Of a stretch of DNA of 64,000 nt, positions 1-8,166 are shown piece after piece. The number at the start of each line of letters is the position of its first letter. Within the stretch, counting starts at the first letter, position 1. The position numbers were made by a program, and so were the translations under genes. The DNA is taken from assembly GCF_001975785.1 (NCBI RefSeq), contig NZ_MSFI01000026.1:1-64000 (forward strand), given 5' to 3'. Source of the stretch: Domibacillus epiphyticus (GTDB lineage: Bacteria > Bacillota > Bacilli > Bacillales > Domibacillaceae). The notes beneath the pieces were generated by a model. The model had not been told where the DNA came from and did no database searches. It saw only the letters and a program-made list of their open reading frames with translations.

Positions 1-90
1 AATACCTGGCTTTTTTACTATATGGACTTTTTCAGTGCCCTCGTTCTAACAGCAGTCTTTTTTATTTTGTCCAATACCCTTACAATATGA
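1..90 (+). CDS. C-terminal end of a membrane protein (cut by window edge)
   Basis: The first reading frame is open from base 1 to a TGA at 88-90 and encodes 29 residues. They contain a hydrophobic stretch (residues about 12-27, FSALVLTAVFFILS) that looks like a last transmembrane helix. The gene starts before the window, so its family cannot be named. The next gene follows after 18 bases on the same strand and may be co-transcribed. Confidence 0.5.
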   Translation, partial: NTWLFYYMDFFSALVLTAVFFILSNTLTI

Positions 91-108
91 GGAAAGGGGG
101 AATTAGAG

Positions 109-291
109 ATGAAAAAATCCGAGATTGAATACAAAATTGCAGAACTGAAAATGGATTATATGCGCGTTCAAGGGGATATTGAAAAGCTTGAGTCTACCGG
201 ACATGGAACACAAAAAGCGGAAGACATGCTGACAGCAATGGAAGAAGAATTGAAGCTGTTAAATGAGGAGCTGCTAACGGCGGCAGAATAA
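109..291 (+). CDS. Small coiled-coil protein, resembles SE1832 family
   Basis: This 60-residue, highly charged protein has no membrane segment. It is almost all predicted helix with heptad-like spacing (IEYKIAELKMDYMRVQGDIEKLES, then EDMLTAMEEELKLLNEELL), so a short antiparallel coiled coil is likely. The length and the IAELKMDY...GDIEKLES pattern resemble the SE1832 family of small uncharacterised Firmicutes proteins, from memory. The ATG follows a GGAAAGGGGG ribosome site. Its function is unknown. Confidence 0.65.
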   Translation: MKKSEIEYKIAELKMDYMRVQGDIEKLESTGHGTQKAEDMLTAMEEELKLLNEELLTAAE

Positions 292-308
292 AGGGAGCTG
301 CTGGCAGA

Positions 309-436
309 TGCCGGATTCTGCACCACTTAGGTCGAATTATTTTAATCAAAGCCGGAATCTACAGCGTTTAGGCCGGATTCACCTGAAATCCGGCCTTAGT
401 ATTAAAGAATCCGGCCCAAAATCAAAAAATCCGGCC
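309..436. repeat. Cluster of six AATCCGGC-type repeats with a palindrome
   Basis: The 175-base gap between the small coiled-coil gene and the convergent aminopropyltransferase gene has GCCGGATTC at 310, GCCGGAATC at 351, GGCCGGATT at 371, and AATCCGGCC at 387, 408 and 428. The third and fourth copies form a perfect 9-bp stem with a 7-base loop (371-395). It may act as a bidirectional terminator, although no strong T-run follows. The extra copies are unexplained. Confidence 0.6.
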
Positions 437-466
437 AACAAAAAAGTGGATTCCTCAACACCCCCT

Positions 467-2020
467 TTAATAATAACGCCATGACTTTTCGTATACTTCT
501 ATCAAATTCGGACGAATTAACGTATTCGGTGTTAACGTGATGGGGTTGCCGTTATCGTCTTCAATAAGACCATCTTCATCTTTTCCAAACGACAAAAGCG
601 CTGGAAGCATCTCTGCCGATAAATAACGTGTTTCATTTATGATGGTTAAATCCTCCACCAGAATAGACTCTCGTGAAGCTAAAACGAAACCCCATCCGCC
701 GAAGCTTGGAATATCCGCATGAAGATTTTCCGTTTTCAAACCTGCTGCCTGAATCGTTTTATCAATCGTCCAGTACACTTCCGGGGCAAAAACAGGACTT
801 GTCGCCTGCACAATTGTTGCTCCGCCTGGCCTTAAATGATTACGAACGAGTGAATAAAATTCCTGCGTATACAATTTATTAAGTGATTCATTATTCGGGT
901 CAGGCAAGTCAATGATAATCACATCGTAAAAACCATCTGCCTTCTCTAAAAATTGAAAGGCATCTTCATTAACGATCTTTACTCGGCGGTCTTCAAGCGA
1001 TCCTTTATTCAACTCTGTCAACAAATGATTTGTTCTCGCCGTTTCTGTCATGGCTGGGTCAAGATCCACTAGCGTTACAGCCTTAAGATCTTCATATTTA
1101 AGAAGCTCCCTTACCGCAAGCCCGTCTCCCCCGCCAAGCACGAGCACATTTTCATGACGAGCTGCCGCAGCCATAACCGGATGAACAAGGATTTCATGAT
1201 ACCGGTGTTCATCAGACGAACTAAACTGCAGCTGTCCGTCTAAATAAAGACGTGTATCTCCCTGCTCGCGTGTTAAAATAATTTGCTGATAAGCTGTCTG
1301 TGCAGAAAACACGACCGGGTCCTTATATAATTTCTGTTCAAAATGAAAAGCAGCTTCTTCACCGAACAATGCCCCCAAAATTAAAATGAGGAAAAATACG
1401 AATCCGGATACAGCATGCAGCATAAACCGCTTTAATTCTTTTTTAAAACGGAACACAATCCAGAGCGCAACCGCAACATTTATAAGGGCAACAAGAAACG
1501 ATGTTTTTACCAGTCCAAAATAGGGTCTCAGTAAAAATAAAAAGAGCAGCCCGCCAACTAACCCGCCCGCGTAATCTGAAAATAGCACTTTCGCAGCACT
1601 TTTTTGTAATGAAACACCGATTTCATTCGCTTTTCTAATTAAAATAGGCAGCTCTACGCCTGTTAAGGTTCCGACAAGAAGCGTCACACCGTATAAAAAA
1701 AGCGCATCTGTTCCATCCGGCAAATACGCGGTTACGCCGAACAACAGCATTGCTGAAAAGCCTCCGACAAGACCGATACCGTATTCAATCCAGATGAATG
1801 AAGCAATTAAATGTTTTGTCATTTTTTCACTTATGTATGCACCGATGCCCATTCCGGTTAAAAAAAGGGAGATGGTAAGCGTATACTGCTTCACGCCATC
1901 TCCGAGAATATATGAACCGAGTGCACCAAACAGCACTTCAAAGATGATTCCGCAAATGGAGACAATACCCGAAGCATAATAAATCGCCCTGCTTTGCCGG
2001 ACGGATTCCTGTTCAGTCAT
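467..2020 (-). CDS. Membrane-anchored polyamine aminopropyltransferase (spermidine synthase-like)
   Basis: The protein has 517 residues in two parts. Residues 1-220 hold about seven hydrophobic helices. Residues 230-517 are a spermidine-synthase methyltransferase-like fold with DGQLQFSSSDEHRYHE (about 261-276), the dcAdoMet-binding GGGDG (296-300), the acidic VDLDP (318-322) and DLPDP (371-375), where the proton-abstracting Asp lies. The family transfers aminopropyl groups from decarboxylated SAM to an amine such as putrescine. The membrane-fused form is common next to PspA/DUF350 genes and its true acceptor is unclear. It is the last gene of a five-gene operon, 12 bases after DUF350, with an AAGGTGG ribosome site. 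Confidence 0.88.
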   Translation of the reverse strand: MTEQESVRQSRAIYYASGIVSICGIIFEVLFGALGSYILGDGVKQYTLTISLFLTGMGIGAYISEKMTKHLIASFIWIEYGIGLVGGFSAMLLFGVTAYLPDGTDALFLYGVTLLVGTLTGVELPILIRKANEIGVSLQKSAAKVLFSDYAGGLVGGLLFLFLLRPYFGLVKTSFLVALINVAVALWIVFRFKKELKRFMLHAVSGFVFFLILILGALFGEEAAFHFEQKLYKDPVVFSAQTAYQQIILTREQGDTRLYLDGQLQFSSSDEHRYHEILVHPVMAAAARHENVLVLGGGDGLAVRELLKYEDLKAVTLVDLDPAMTETARTNHLLTELNKGSLEDRRVKIVNEDAFQFLEKADGFYDVIIIDLPDPNNESLNKLYTQEFYSLVRNHLRPGGATIVQATSPVFAPEVYWTIDKTIQAAGLKTENLHADIPSFGGWGFVLASRESILVEDLTIINETRYLSAEMLPALLSFGKDEDGLIEDDNGNPITLTPNTLIRPNLIEVYEKSWRYY

Positions 2021-2032
2021 GTAAACACCACC

Positions 2033-2428
2033 TTACGAAATCGAGGCGCCAATAACAAACGCCAGGCCAACTGAAACACAAAATGACACAATGCCAACAG
2101 CGAGATTTCCTTCTTTCAGCTCTTCTTCTACTGAAAAGCTCCGTGTAAATAATTCAAATAATACATACGCTACTAATTGAAGCGCCATTCCAAATAATCC
2201 CCAGTAAACAGTCTCTATGATCGTATCGTTATGGAAAATAGAAAACATAAGGATAATGCAAATACCAATAATTTTTCCACCGATCGACAACGCAACTGCT
2301 GCATTGCGTCCTTTTATTTCATCCCAGTCTTTATACTTTCTTGTCATAATTTCAAAAATAAATAAACCAGCTACGACAACTGCAATAGCAATCACATAAT
2401 ACATAAACGTCAACAAAAATGGGTTCAC
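2033..2428 (-). CDS. DUF350 family membrane protein
   Basis: This 131-residue protein has four hydrophobic segments (about residues 5-25, 43-63, 72-94 and 106-128). The conserved polar patches are typical of DUF350 (YjfL-like). The start is GTG, placed 7 bases after GAGGGG. DUF350 proteins have no proven activity but recur in phage-shock-type operons. Here the gene lies between the DUF4247 lipoprotein gene and the aminopropyltransferase gene in the same operon, which suggests a membrane-stress role. Confidence 0.85.
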   Translation of the reverse strand: MNPFLLTFMYYVIAIAVVVAGLFIFEIMTRKYKDWDEIKGRNAAVALSIGGKIIGICIILMFSIFHNDTIIETVYWGLFGMALQLVAYVLFELFTRSFSVEEELKEGNLAVGIVSFCVSVGLAFVIGASIS

Positions 2429-2455
2429 AACTGAATCCCCTCTCTTAATAAACTA

Positions 2456-3010
2456 TTACTTTCCCGTTCCCGGACCGCCGCCGCGAAACACGGATCCGCG
2501 TCCGTATGAACCTGAAGAAAACGACCCATAAAACCCTCCGCCTGAATAACAGCCATCGTTATTCTGACGGCATTTGCTTGTCTGCGCACGATCCCAGCCC
2601 GAGCCAAAACGTCCGTTTAAAAGCGAACCAAGAAGCATGCCTGAAAAGAAGCCCGGATTATAATGATTTCTGACAAATTCATCCTCTGCCACTTCTACAA
2701 GAGTGGAGCCCGGGTTGTCCTGATCCTCTGTTAAAATAATAAATTCGTTATCATACACAAGCACTTGTCTGCCGTCTACTTCTTCCCCAATCTGTTCCGG
2801 CTCCTGAACTTCAATTAACTCTGCGGCCGTATCCGGCACGCTTTTATTTACCCGATAAATGAGTGCACGGTCATTCGTGTTCGTGTTATTTTGAACGGCA
2901 TCGACGAACGTGTAATTTTCATCGATATAATCATCCGCTTCTGACATCCCGCACGCAGCAAGAAATACGACACAGGCAATCGCGCCGGCCATCCATCCTT
3001 TTTTTACCAT
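2456..3010 (-). CDS. DUF4247 family lipoprotein
   Basis: The 184-residue protein begins with a lipoprotein signal peptide: KK, a hydrophobic core, and the lipobox LAAC with Cys at about residue 20. The mature part starts DYIDENYTFVDAV, has a conserved middle (RQVLVYDNEFIILTED) and ends in a Gly/Ser/Arg-rich tail of about 45 residues. This arrangement matches DUF4247. It should be anchored on the outer face of the cytoplasmic membrane. It is the third gene of the PspA operon and its function is unknown. Confidence 0.8.
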   Translation of the reverse strand: MVKKGWMAGAIACVVFLAACGMSEADDYIDENYTFVDAVQNNTNTNDRALIYRVNKSVPDTAAELIEVQEPEQIGEEVDGRQVLVYDNEFIILTEDQDNPGSTLVEVAEDEFVRNHYNPGFFSGMLLGSLLNGRFGSGWDRAQTSKCRQNNDGCYSGGGFYGSFSSGSYGRGSVFRGGGPGTGK

Positions 3011-3068
3011 AAATGAAACACTCCAAATGAACAGAAACGGCCCGCCCGAATAAGCAGGCCGCAGTTCC

Positions 3069-3740
3069 TTATTCTTTTCCGAGCTTTTGTTTTAGCGCCG
3101 CCAATTCATCATCCACAGCACTGTTCTTCTTCAATGCCGCAAGCTCATCATCCAGGTTTCTCGATCCAGCACGTAAATCCTCTGATGTCTCTGCTTCCGC
3201 TTCAAACTGCATCACTTTTTCTTCCATCCGTTCAAATCCGCGCCGCGATTCATCTCCGCCAACGGATGACATTGCCCGGTTCATTTTTGTCCGTGTTTTA
3301 GCCGATTCTGCCCGGGCTTTTAATGAATCTTGCTTTAAACGCATTTCTTCATACTCCCGCTTCATTTCAGACAGTTTCTCACGTAAAACAGAAACATCTG
3401 CAGCCGCCTGCTCATGCGCTGTCCGCATCGATTCTGCCTGCTTTGCATGAACATTTTTATCTTCAAGGGCTCGGCGCGCCAGATCTTCATTCCCTGCTTC
3501 AAGCGCTTCTACCGCTTGCTGCTGGCGTTTTTCCACCATGCTATTGGCATCATCATATTTTTTCTTCAGTAATTTTTCATTGGCGAGCTGCTTTGCAACC
3601 GCTGTTTCTGCATCACGAATATCCGCCGCCATTTCACGCATAAACTGATCGAGCATTTTCACCGGATCTTCTGCTTTATCAAGCGCTGCATTCAGTTCTG
3701 ATCCAACGTACGTCTGTACACGTTTAAAAAATTGAAACAT
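3069..3740 (-). CDS. pspA: PspA/IM30 family phage-shock protein
   Basis: The 223-residue protein starts with the amphipathic segment typical of PspA (MFQFFKRVQTYVGSELNAALDKAEDPVKMLDQFMREM, residues 1-36), followed by long coiled-coil helices to about residue 180 and a short C-terminal helical tail (LDDELAALKK, DDELAALKQKL). PspA binds stressed inner membrane and oligomerises into ESCRT-III-like scaffolds. It is the second gene of the operon, after DUF4178. No PspF or LiaRS-type regulator gene is adjacent. Confidence 0.92.
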   Translation of the reverse strand: MFQFFKRVQTYVGSELNAALDKAEDPVKMLDQFMREMAADIRDAETAVAKQLANEKLLKKKYDDANSMVEKRQQQAVEALEAGNEDLARRALEDKNVHAKQAESMRTAHEQAAADVSVLREKLSEMKREYEEMRLKQDSLKARAESAKTRTKMNRAMSSVGGDESRRGFERMEEKVMQFEAEAETSEDLRAGSRNLDDELAALKKNSAVDDELAALKQKLGKE

Positions 3741-3758
3741 TTTATCTCCTCCTGTTTG

Positions 3759-4268
3759 TTAGCTTCCTGCTAAGATTGTCACTTCATACTCTTCGATTTC
3801 GTATCCATAGCTTACTTCTACATCGCCGCCCCATACTTCAACTGACAGAAAATGTTCTTCCAAGTCATCAGCATAATCATAGTAGTCCACATTTTTCCCA
3901 TGGACATTTTCACTGCGGCCTTCTGACTTTACATACGCCCGGCCTTCCTCATCCAGATAGTAAGTACGCCCGTCATGCGTTACTTTTTTTGCACCCGGTT
4001 CAAGCCCTGGAATACGAATCTTTTCGTATATGCCGACTCCGAGTTCATCATCAAGTTCAACGCTTAGCCAAAGCGTTTTGCCGTTTCCGGATAACTGATA
4101 TGCATCCCATGTATAACCGCCATCATTGTAATGAATTTTGCCGGCTACTTCATAATCAGCAAGATCATATGTGACAAAATCACCAACACGCAAATTTTGC
4201 AGCGTACGGTCTTTTGTCTCCGGAATTTTTTCATCCGTTCCTTTGAACAGACGCTTAAAAAAGCTCAT
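3759..4268 (-). CDS. DUF4178 family protein
   Basis: This 169-residue soluble beta-rich protein contains LRVGDFVTYDLADYEVAGKIHY (about 26-47), a WDAYQLSG segment and WLSVELDDELG, the pattern of DUF4178. It is the first gene of the operon that continues with pspA, and its stop is 18 bases before pspA. The family is commonly linked to PspA and membrane aminopropyltransferases. Its biochemical function is not established. Confidence 0.82.
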   Translation of the reverse strand: MSFFKRLFKGTDEKIPETKDRTLQNLRVGDFVTYDLADYEVAGKIHYNDGGYTWDAYQLSGNGKTLWLSVELDDELGVGIYEKIRIPGLEPGAKKVTHDGRTYYLDEEGRAYVKSEGRSENVHGKNVDYYDYADDLEEHFLSVEVWGGDVEVSYGYEIEEYEVTILAGS

Positions 4269-4379
4269 TCTGTTTCACCTCACCTATACGTACGAAACAA
4301 ATTCTACCATAGTTTCATTTTTTTAGCCTTTTAAAACCAATACCAGAACAATCGTAATCATGAAGCTGTTAGGTTCTTA

Positions 4380-5507
4380 TTATGGTGTAAAAACAGATAA
4401 ATGCCCTTTCAAAACCTTTAAATGAAGCGGCACTGCATCACCCATATCGCCGTCCACATTTGCTTTTAAACCAACAGATGATTTGATCTTCAATTCTTTT
4501 GACTTGAAATAGATAACGTCCGGGTCCTCCTGAAAGTCACCTTTTAATAAGGCAGCTCCAATACGGATCAGTTTTGGCAACGCCACGTCTTTCACAATAA
4601 AGCAGTGAAATTGGCCATCTGCGACTTCTGCTTCTGGTGCAAGTTTTTCAAAACCTGCCACGGAATTTGTCAACGCCGCGAGAAACAGTAACGATTCTTC
4701 CTCATATAGACCATTATCTGTTTCCACTGTAAGATGAAATGGCGTTTTCTCCCTTAACGTCTTTAGCCCTTCCACAATGTAGGCAAGTGTCCCCAAAGCT
4801 GTTTTCTGATCGGACGTTACTTCGCCGGTCGCTTCAGCAATGCCGCCAAGAGCGATGATATTTAAAAAGTGACGGTTGTTCACCTTGCCTATATCTGCCG
4901 GCTTCACACCTCCTCCAAGAACTTGTATGGCTTCTTGCGGTTCAAGAGGCACATGAAGCGCCCGGGCGAAATCATTAACGGTTCCGAGCGGCACAACGCC
5001 CATTGCTGGACGGTGAGGCTGTTCGGCAATTCCATTTACTGTTTCATTCATCGTCCCGTCACCACCCATTGCGATAATGGCATCATACTTTAAATGACAC
5101 GCTTCTTTCGCAAATCGCGTCGCATCTCCTTCGCCCTCTGTTAAACATATGTTAACATCGTATCCTGACGTTAAAAGCTTTTGCCTAATCTGATCAATAT
5201 ATTTTTCCGCCTGTTCCTTTCCGGATGATGGATTGGCAATAATCATCGCTTTTTTCAAAGAAATATCCTCCTGTCTTTTTGATTTACGGTTCCGGTAAAA
5301 ATGCCCGGTGCCCAGCTCGTCATTTAAGAGCTGCTCCATCTGTTCAAGATGTGTTGAAGCTACAGGCGGATCTTTTTCCGACCAATTAACGATGTAAATA
5401 AAGTAGTATCGGTTGATGAGCCGGAAAATGACATTTGAGTTTGGAAACGCATCATACGTTGCTTTTATGTTGTAACGTTTTGTGTAAGACCACTTTACTA
5501 AGTTCAT
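4380..5507 (-). CDS. Diacylglycerol kinase-family lipid kinase with an in-frame N-terminal extension
   Basis: Residues 84-375 form a YegS/DagK-type lipid kinase. They have the ANPSSGK nucleotide site (about 91-97), the MGGDGTMNE signature (about 146-154), VPLGTVNDFARAL, and a C-terminal substrate domain with NVDGD. The family phosphorylates diacylglycerol or related lipids at the membrane. A very good internal start exists: AGGAGG followed 8 bases later by TTG at 5258, which gives a 292-residue kinase of the usual length. The 83 upstream codons stay open and have their own ATG at 5507 with an AGGTGA site. Either a small ORF has fused to the kinase or two forms are made. Confidence 0.85.
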   Translation of the reverse strand: MNLVKWSYTKRYNIKATYDAFPNSNVIFRLINRYYFIYIVNWSEKDPPVASTHLEQMEQLLNDELGTGHFYRNRKSKRQEDISLKKAMIIANPSSGKEQAEKYIDQIRQKLLTSGYDVNICLTEGEGDATRFAKEACHLKYDAIIAMGGDGTMNETVNGIAEQPHRPAMGVVPLGTVNDFARALHVPLEPQEAIQVLGGGVKPADIGKVNNRHFLNIIALGGIAEATGEVTSDQKTALGTLAYIVEGLKTLREKTPFHLTVETDNGLYEEESLLFLAALTNSVAGFEKLAPEAEVADGQFHCFIVKDVALPKLIRIGAALLKGDFQEDPDVIYFKSKELKIKSSVGLKANVDGDMGDAVPLHLKVLKGHLSVFTP

Positions 5508-5647
5508 GTGAATTCACCTAACAAATGTATACCCCGAAAAATGGCGAAAAGAACATTGGCATATGTGCTTTTTCGCTAAAAATAGTGAAAGGAAAACATG
5601 GACAGCTGCGGAATGAATAAAAGATATAGGAAAGGGAGGGATTTAAA

Positions 5648-6070
5648 TTGTCTGAGAAGTACAGTGCGAAAGAAGCAGCATCAAAGCTTGAAATTAGTCC
5701 GGCAACGCTCAGTAAGTATGTGATGGCACTGGAGGGAGCGGGATTCAGGTTTGAAACAGGCAAACGAAATGCACGAATGTTTGATGATAAAGAACTTGCA
5801 ACGATTCGTCGCATGATGGAAACAGCCGTTTCTGAAAGTATGCCGCCTGGACAGGCAGCAAATTTAATGGGGCAAAATGCGTTCTTCTCCATTATCGACA
5901 GCCGTCTTTGTGCACTTGAAGAACAGCAGGCATACTTGTTAAAACTCCATACGGATCTTGCTGAAAAAATCGCACGACTGCCAGTACAGCGGATTCCGGA
6001 TTATTCTCCCCCTCCATTTTTATCTTTTCCGCTTCGAAAAGCAGGATTTTTACGCTTTTTGTCGAAATAA
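5648..6070 (+). CDS. MerR-like helix-turn-helix protein
   Basis: The 140-residue protein has an N-terminal MerR-type winged helix (YSAKEAASKLEISPATLSKYVMALEGAGFRF, residues 4-34, then a DDKELATIRRM wing). A short helical region (LCALEEQQAYLLKLHTDLAEKI) follows. This resembles the RacA/DUF3967-like class of small Bacillus DNA-binding proteins more than a metal-sensing MerR, since no sensor cysteines are present. The start is TTG after AAAGGGAGGG. It stands divergent from the lipid kinase gene. Its target is unknown. Confidence 0.7.
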   Translation: MSEKYSAKEAASKLEISPATLSKYVMALEGAGFRFETGKRNARMFDDKELATIRRMMETAVSESMPPGQAANLMGQNAFFSIIDSRLCALEEQQAYLLKLHTDLAEKIARLPVQRIPDYSPPPFLSFPLRKAGFLRFLSK

Positions 6071-6101
6071 CAGCTAGACTACAAATGAAGGAGACACTAT
6101 T

Positions 6102-6881
6102 TTGAAAAAAGCAATCTTTTTTGACCTCGATGATACACTTCTGGATGATAAAAAAAGCATTCAAACCGCATTTGACATCACATGCGGTGAACTTGCTGAA
6201 AAATATAGCAAAGATGCAGCCTGCATTGAACACCACGTCCGTGCCGCAGCCCGCGCTCAATATGAAACATACTCATTTTACCCGGTTACTGTGTCCATTG
6301 GGATTAATCCGTTTGAAGGACTATGGGGAGACTTCGGTGATGTACATTACAAACCATTTCGCGATATGGGGGAACAGATTGCTGATTACCAGCTGAAAAC
6401 GTGGCAAAATGGCCTTGCAGCAGCTGAGATTCCTTCACTTGAATCCGAATGGGCTCGCGAAAGATTCCGTAACGTCCGCCGGGAATCGCCGTTTGTATAT
6501 GAGGAGACGTTTGATGTGCTTGATAAACTGCGTGAAAAGGGATACCGCCTCCTTCTTTTGACAAACGGGGCACCTTCTTTGCAGCTGGAGAAATTAACGA
6601 TGACAGCGGAGCTAGTGCCATATTTTGAGCACATTTTAATTTCCGGCAACTTTGGATTCGGCAAACCCGAAAAAGCGATTTTTGACCACGCGTTAAAATT
6701 AATAAATGCCGCTCCAGATGAAGTATTGATGGTTGGTGATAACCAAGGGACGGATATTCTTGGCGCTACACGTACAGGCATACAATCTGTATGGATCGAT
6801 CACGGTGAAGGAAAAGTCATCGAAGGGGCGAACCCGCATCATACGATCGGCCGTCTGCAGGATATTCTTTCACTCGTTTAA
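6102..6881 (+). CDS. HAD-family hydrolase (YjjG-like phosphatase)
   Basis: The 259-residue protein has all four HAD motifs: DLDDTLLDD (residues 8-16) with the nucleophile Asp, LLTNG (motif II, about 151-155), a Lys in GKPEKAIFDHA (motif III), and MVGDNQGTDILGA (motif IV). The large helical cap between motifs I and II places it in subfamily IA, close to YjjG-type pyrimidine nucleotidases. The exact substrate cannot be read from sequence. The start is TTG, 9 bases after AAGGAG, and the gene follows the MerR-like gene after 31 bases. Confidence 0.82.
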   Translation: MKKAIFFDLDDTLLDDKKSIQTAFDITCGELAEKYSKDAACIEHHVRAAARAQYETYSFYPVTVSIGINPFEGLWGDFGDVHYKPFRDMGEQIADYQLKTWQNGLAAAEIPSLESEWARERFRNVRRESPFVYEETFDVLDKLREKGYRLLLLTNGAPSLQLEKLTMTAELVPYFEHILISGNFGFGKPEKAIFDHALKLINAAPDEVLMVGDNQGTDILGATRTGIQSVWIDHGEGKVIEGANPHHTIGRLQDILSLV

Positions 6882-6959
6882 ACATGTTTACTTCTTTGCA
6901 CTGGCGGGTACAGAAATGGGAAAAGGATAAACCTGTTTTCAGGCAGAGGAGCGACATAA

Positions 6960-7385
6960 ATGGAAAAGCATATTGTACCGTCCAAACTAGACATTAAAAT
7001 TTTTGATAAAAAAGGCAGCCGGCCATTCGCGGAACATGCAATTGATGACAAGGAAATATACGAACTCCAAGACGAAACAATGAGGACCCCTTTGGAAAAA
7101 GCAGATGTATTTGAACAGCTGCTTCAAACAGAAGATGCGTGCGAATTATGGATTGTACCTGTAACGGAATCAACATCTTCGTTTACGCAGTCACTGTCTG
7201 AAGAAAAGACATCTGCTCTTTTCGGCATGCTGTCATCGTTCCGCGAAAACGTACAGCGCGACCGCACATTTTTAGTCACCCATCCAGATTGCTCCGGCGA
7301 TATAACCGGTAAAGCAAAGCAGCTGGGCTATACAGTTTTGCCATGTGAGCAATCGGATCTTGAATCATTAAAAGTAGAATACTAA
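6960..7385 (+). CDS. Hypothetical protein
   Basis: This 141-residue soluble acidic protein has no signal peptide or membrane helix. It starts at ATG after GAGGAG and ends directly at a strong terminator, so it closes the unit with the HAD gene. Alternating strands and helices (ELWIVPVTES, RTFLVTHPD, GYTVLPCE) suggest a small alpha/beta domain. I do not recognise the family. Confidence 0.6.
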   Translation: MEKHIVPSKLDIKIFDKKGSRPFAEHAIDDKEIYELQDETMRTPLEKADVFEQLLQTEDACELWIVPVTESTSSFTQSLSEEKTSALFGMLSSFRENVQRDRTFLVTHPDCSGDITGKAKQLGYTVLPCEQSDLESLKVEY

Positions 7386-7424
7386 AAAAAGCGATGATAC
7401 CTAAACGGGTTCATCGCTTTTTTT
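7384..7424. terminator. Bidirectional intrinsic terminator
   Basis: AAAAAAAGCGATGA and TCATCGCTTTTTTT form a stem flanked by A- and T-runs. It serves the plus-strand hypothetical gene and the convergent YvbH-like gene. Confidence 0.9.
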
Positions 7425-7444
7425 ACGTGTATATTTGCCCTTAA

Positions 7445-8059
7445 TTAATTGTTAATATATTTTTCAAAAACATTGCCAAAATCTTTTACGCGGTACTGAT
7501 CGCTCGACTGTTTCAGCCAATCAAATGCGTATTTATTTACTTTTTCAAATTCACCTGACAGATCAATTTGCGTTTTCGTAATATTTTTAATGGAACCAGC
7601 TGACAGATCAAGGCTTTGCTTAGCGTAGCCAAGATACATTTCATTTTCGCGCTGCATTTCAGCAATTTGTAATAATGCTTTATACAAATCTTTCAATTCT
7701 TCCAAATGTTTTTTATGCACATCAATTGAATATGTTTCATTGCCAAGAGTAAATTTAATTTCCACATCCAGGTCAACTGTTCCTGCTGTTTCAAGAAAAA
7801 CGTTTGAAATACGGTTTGTGACATAGTTATAACGGCGAAGCATTCTTTTTTTACTAACAGCACTCGCACCGTCCACATGAACCAAACCGAGATTGGTAAA
7901 GCAATATTCATCTGCTTTAGACTTAATTAAAAAATAAATTTTTTCATTGTCTTCATGCAAGATGTAATCATCAGCATCCACCTTGTCGTAATCAGCCGGT
8001 TTGATTACCGCACCTACATCACTCAATCCAAGTACATCTGCCGCAACCTTTCCGAACAT
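7445..8059 (-). CDS. yvbH: YvbH-like protein with bacterial PH domain
   Basis: The 204-residue protein resembles Bacillus YvbH in length and order. An N-terminal PH-like domain (about 20-140; YDKVDADDYILHEDNEKIYFLIKSK, then VSKKRMLRRYNY) precedes a helical oligomerisation segment (about 145-200). I place the start at ATG 8059, 9 bases after AAGGAG, rather than the TTG that touches the ribosome site. Its function is unknown; a membrane or stress association is only inferred from the PH domain. Confidence 0.78.
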   Translation of the reverse strand: MFGKVAADVLGLSDVGAVIKPADYDKVDADDYILHEDNEKIYFLIKSKADEYCFTNLGLVHVDGASAVSKKRMLRRYNYVTNRISNVFLETAGTVDLDVEIKFTLGNETYSIDVHKKHLEELKDLYKALLQIAEMQRENEMYLGYAKQSLDLSAGSIKNITKTQIDLSGEFEKVNKYAFDWLKQSSDQYRVKDFGNVFEKYINN

Positions 8060-8166
8060 TCCATTCAACTCCTTATCGTTGTGTGCAATTCAATTATACG
8101 TTAAAGATGGGAAAAAGTTTCATCTGATTTTAAAAGCTGATCCACTTCATTGGCTCCGCATGATCA

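Noticed and set aside
5518-6260. Minus-strand frames opposite the MerR-like and HAD genes
   Set aside because: They are shadows of well-supported genes with clear domains and ribosome sites on the plus strand.
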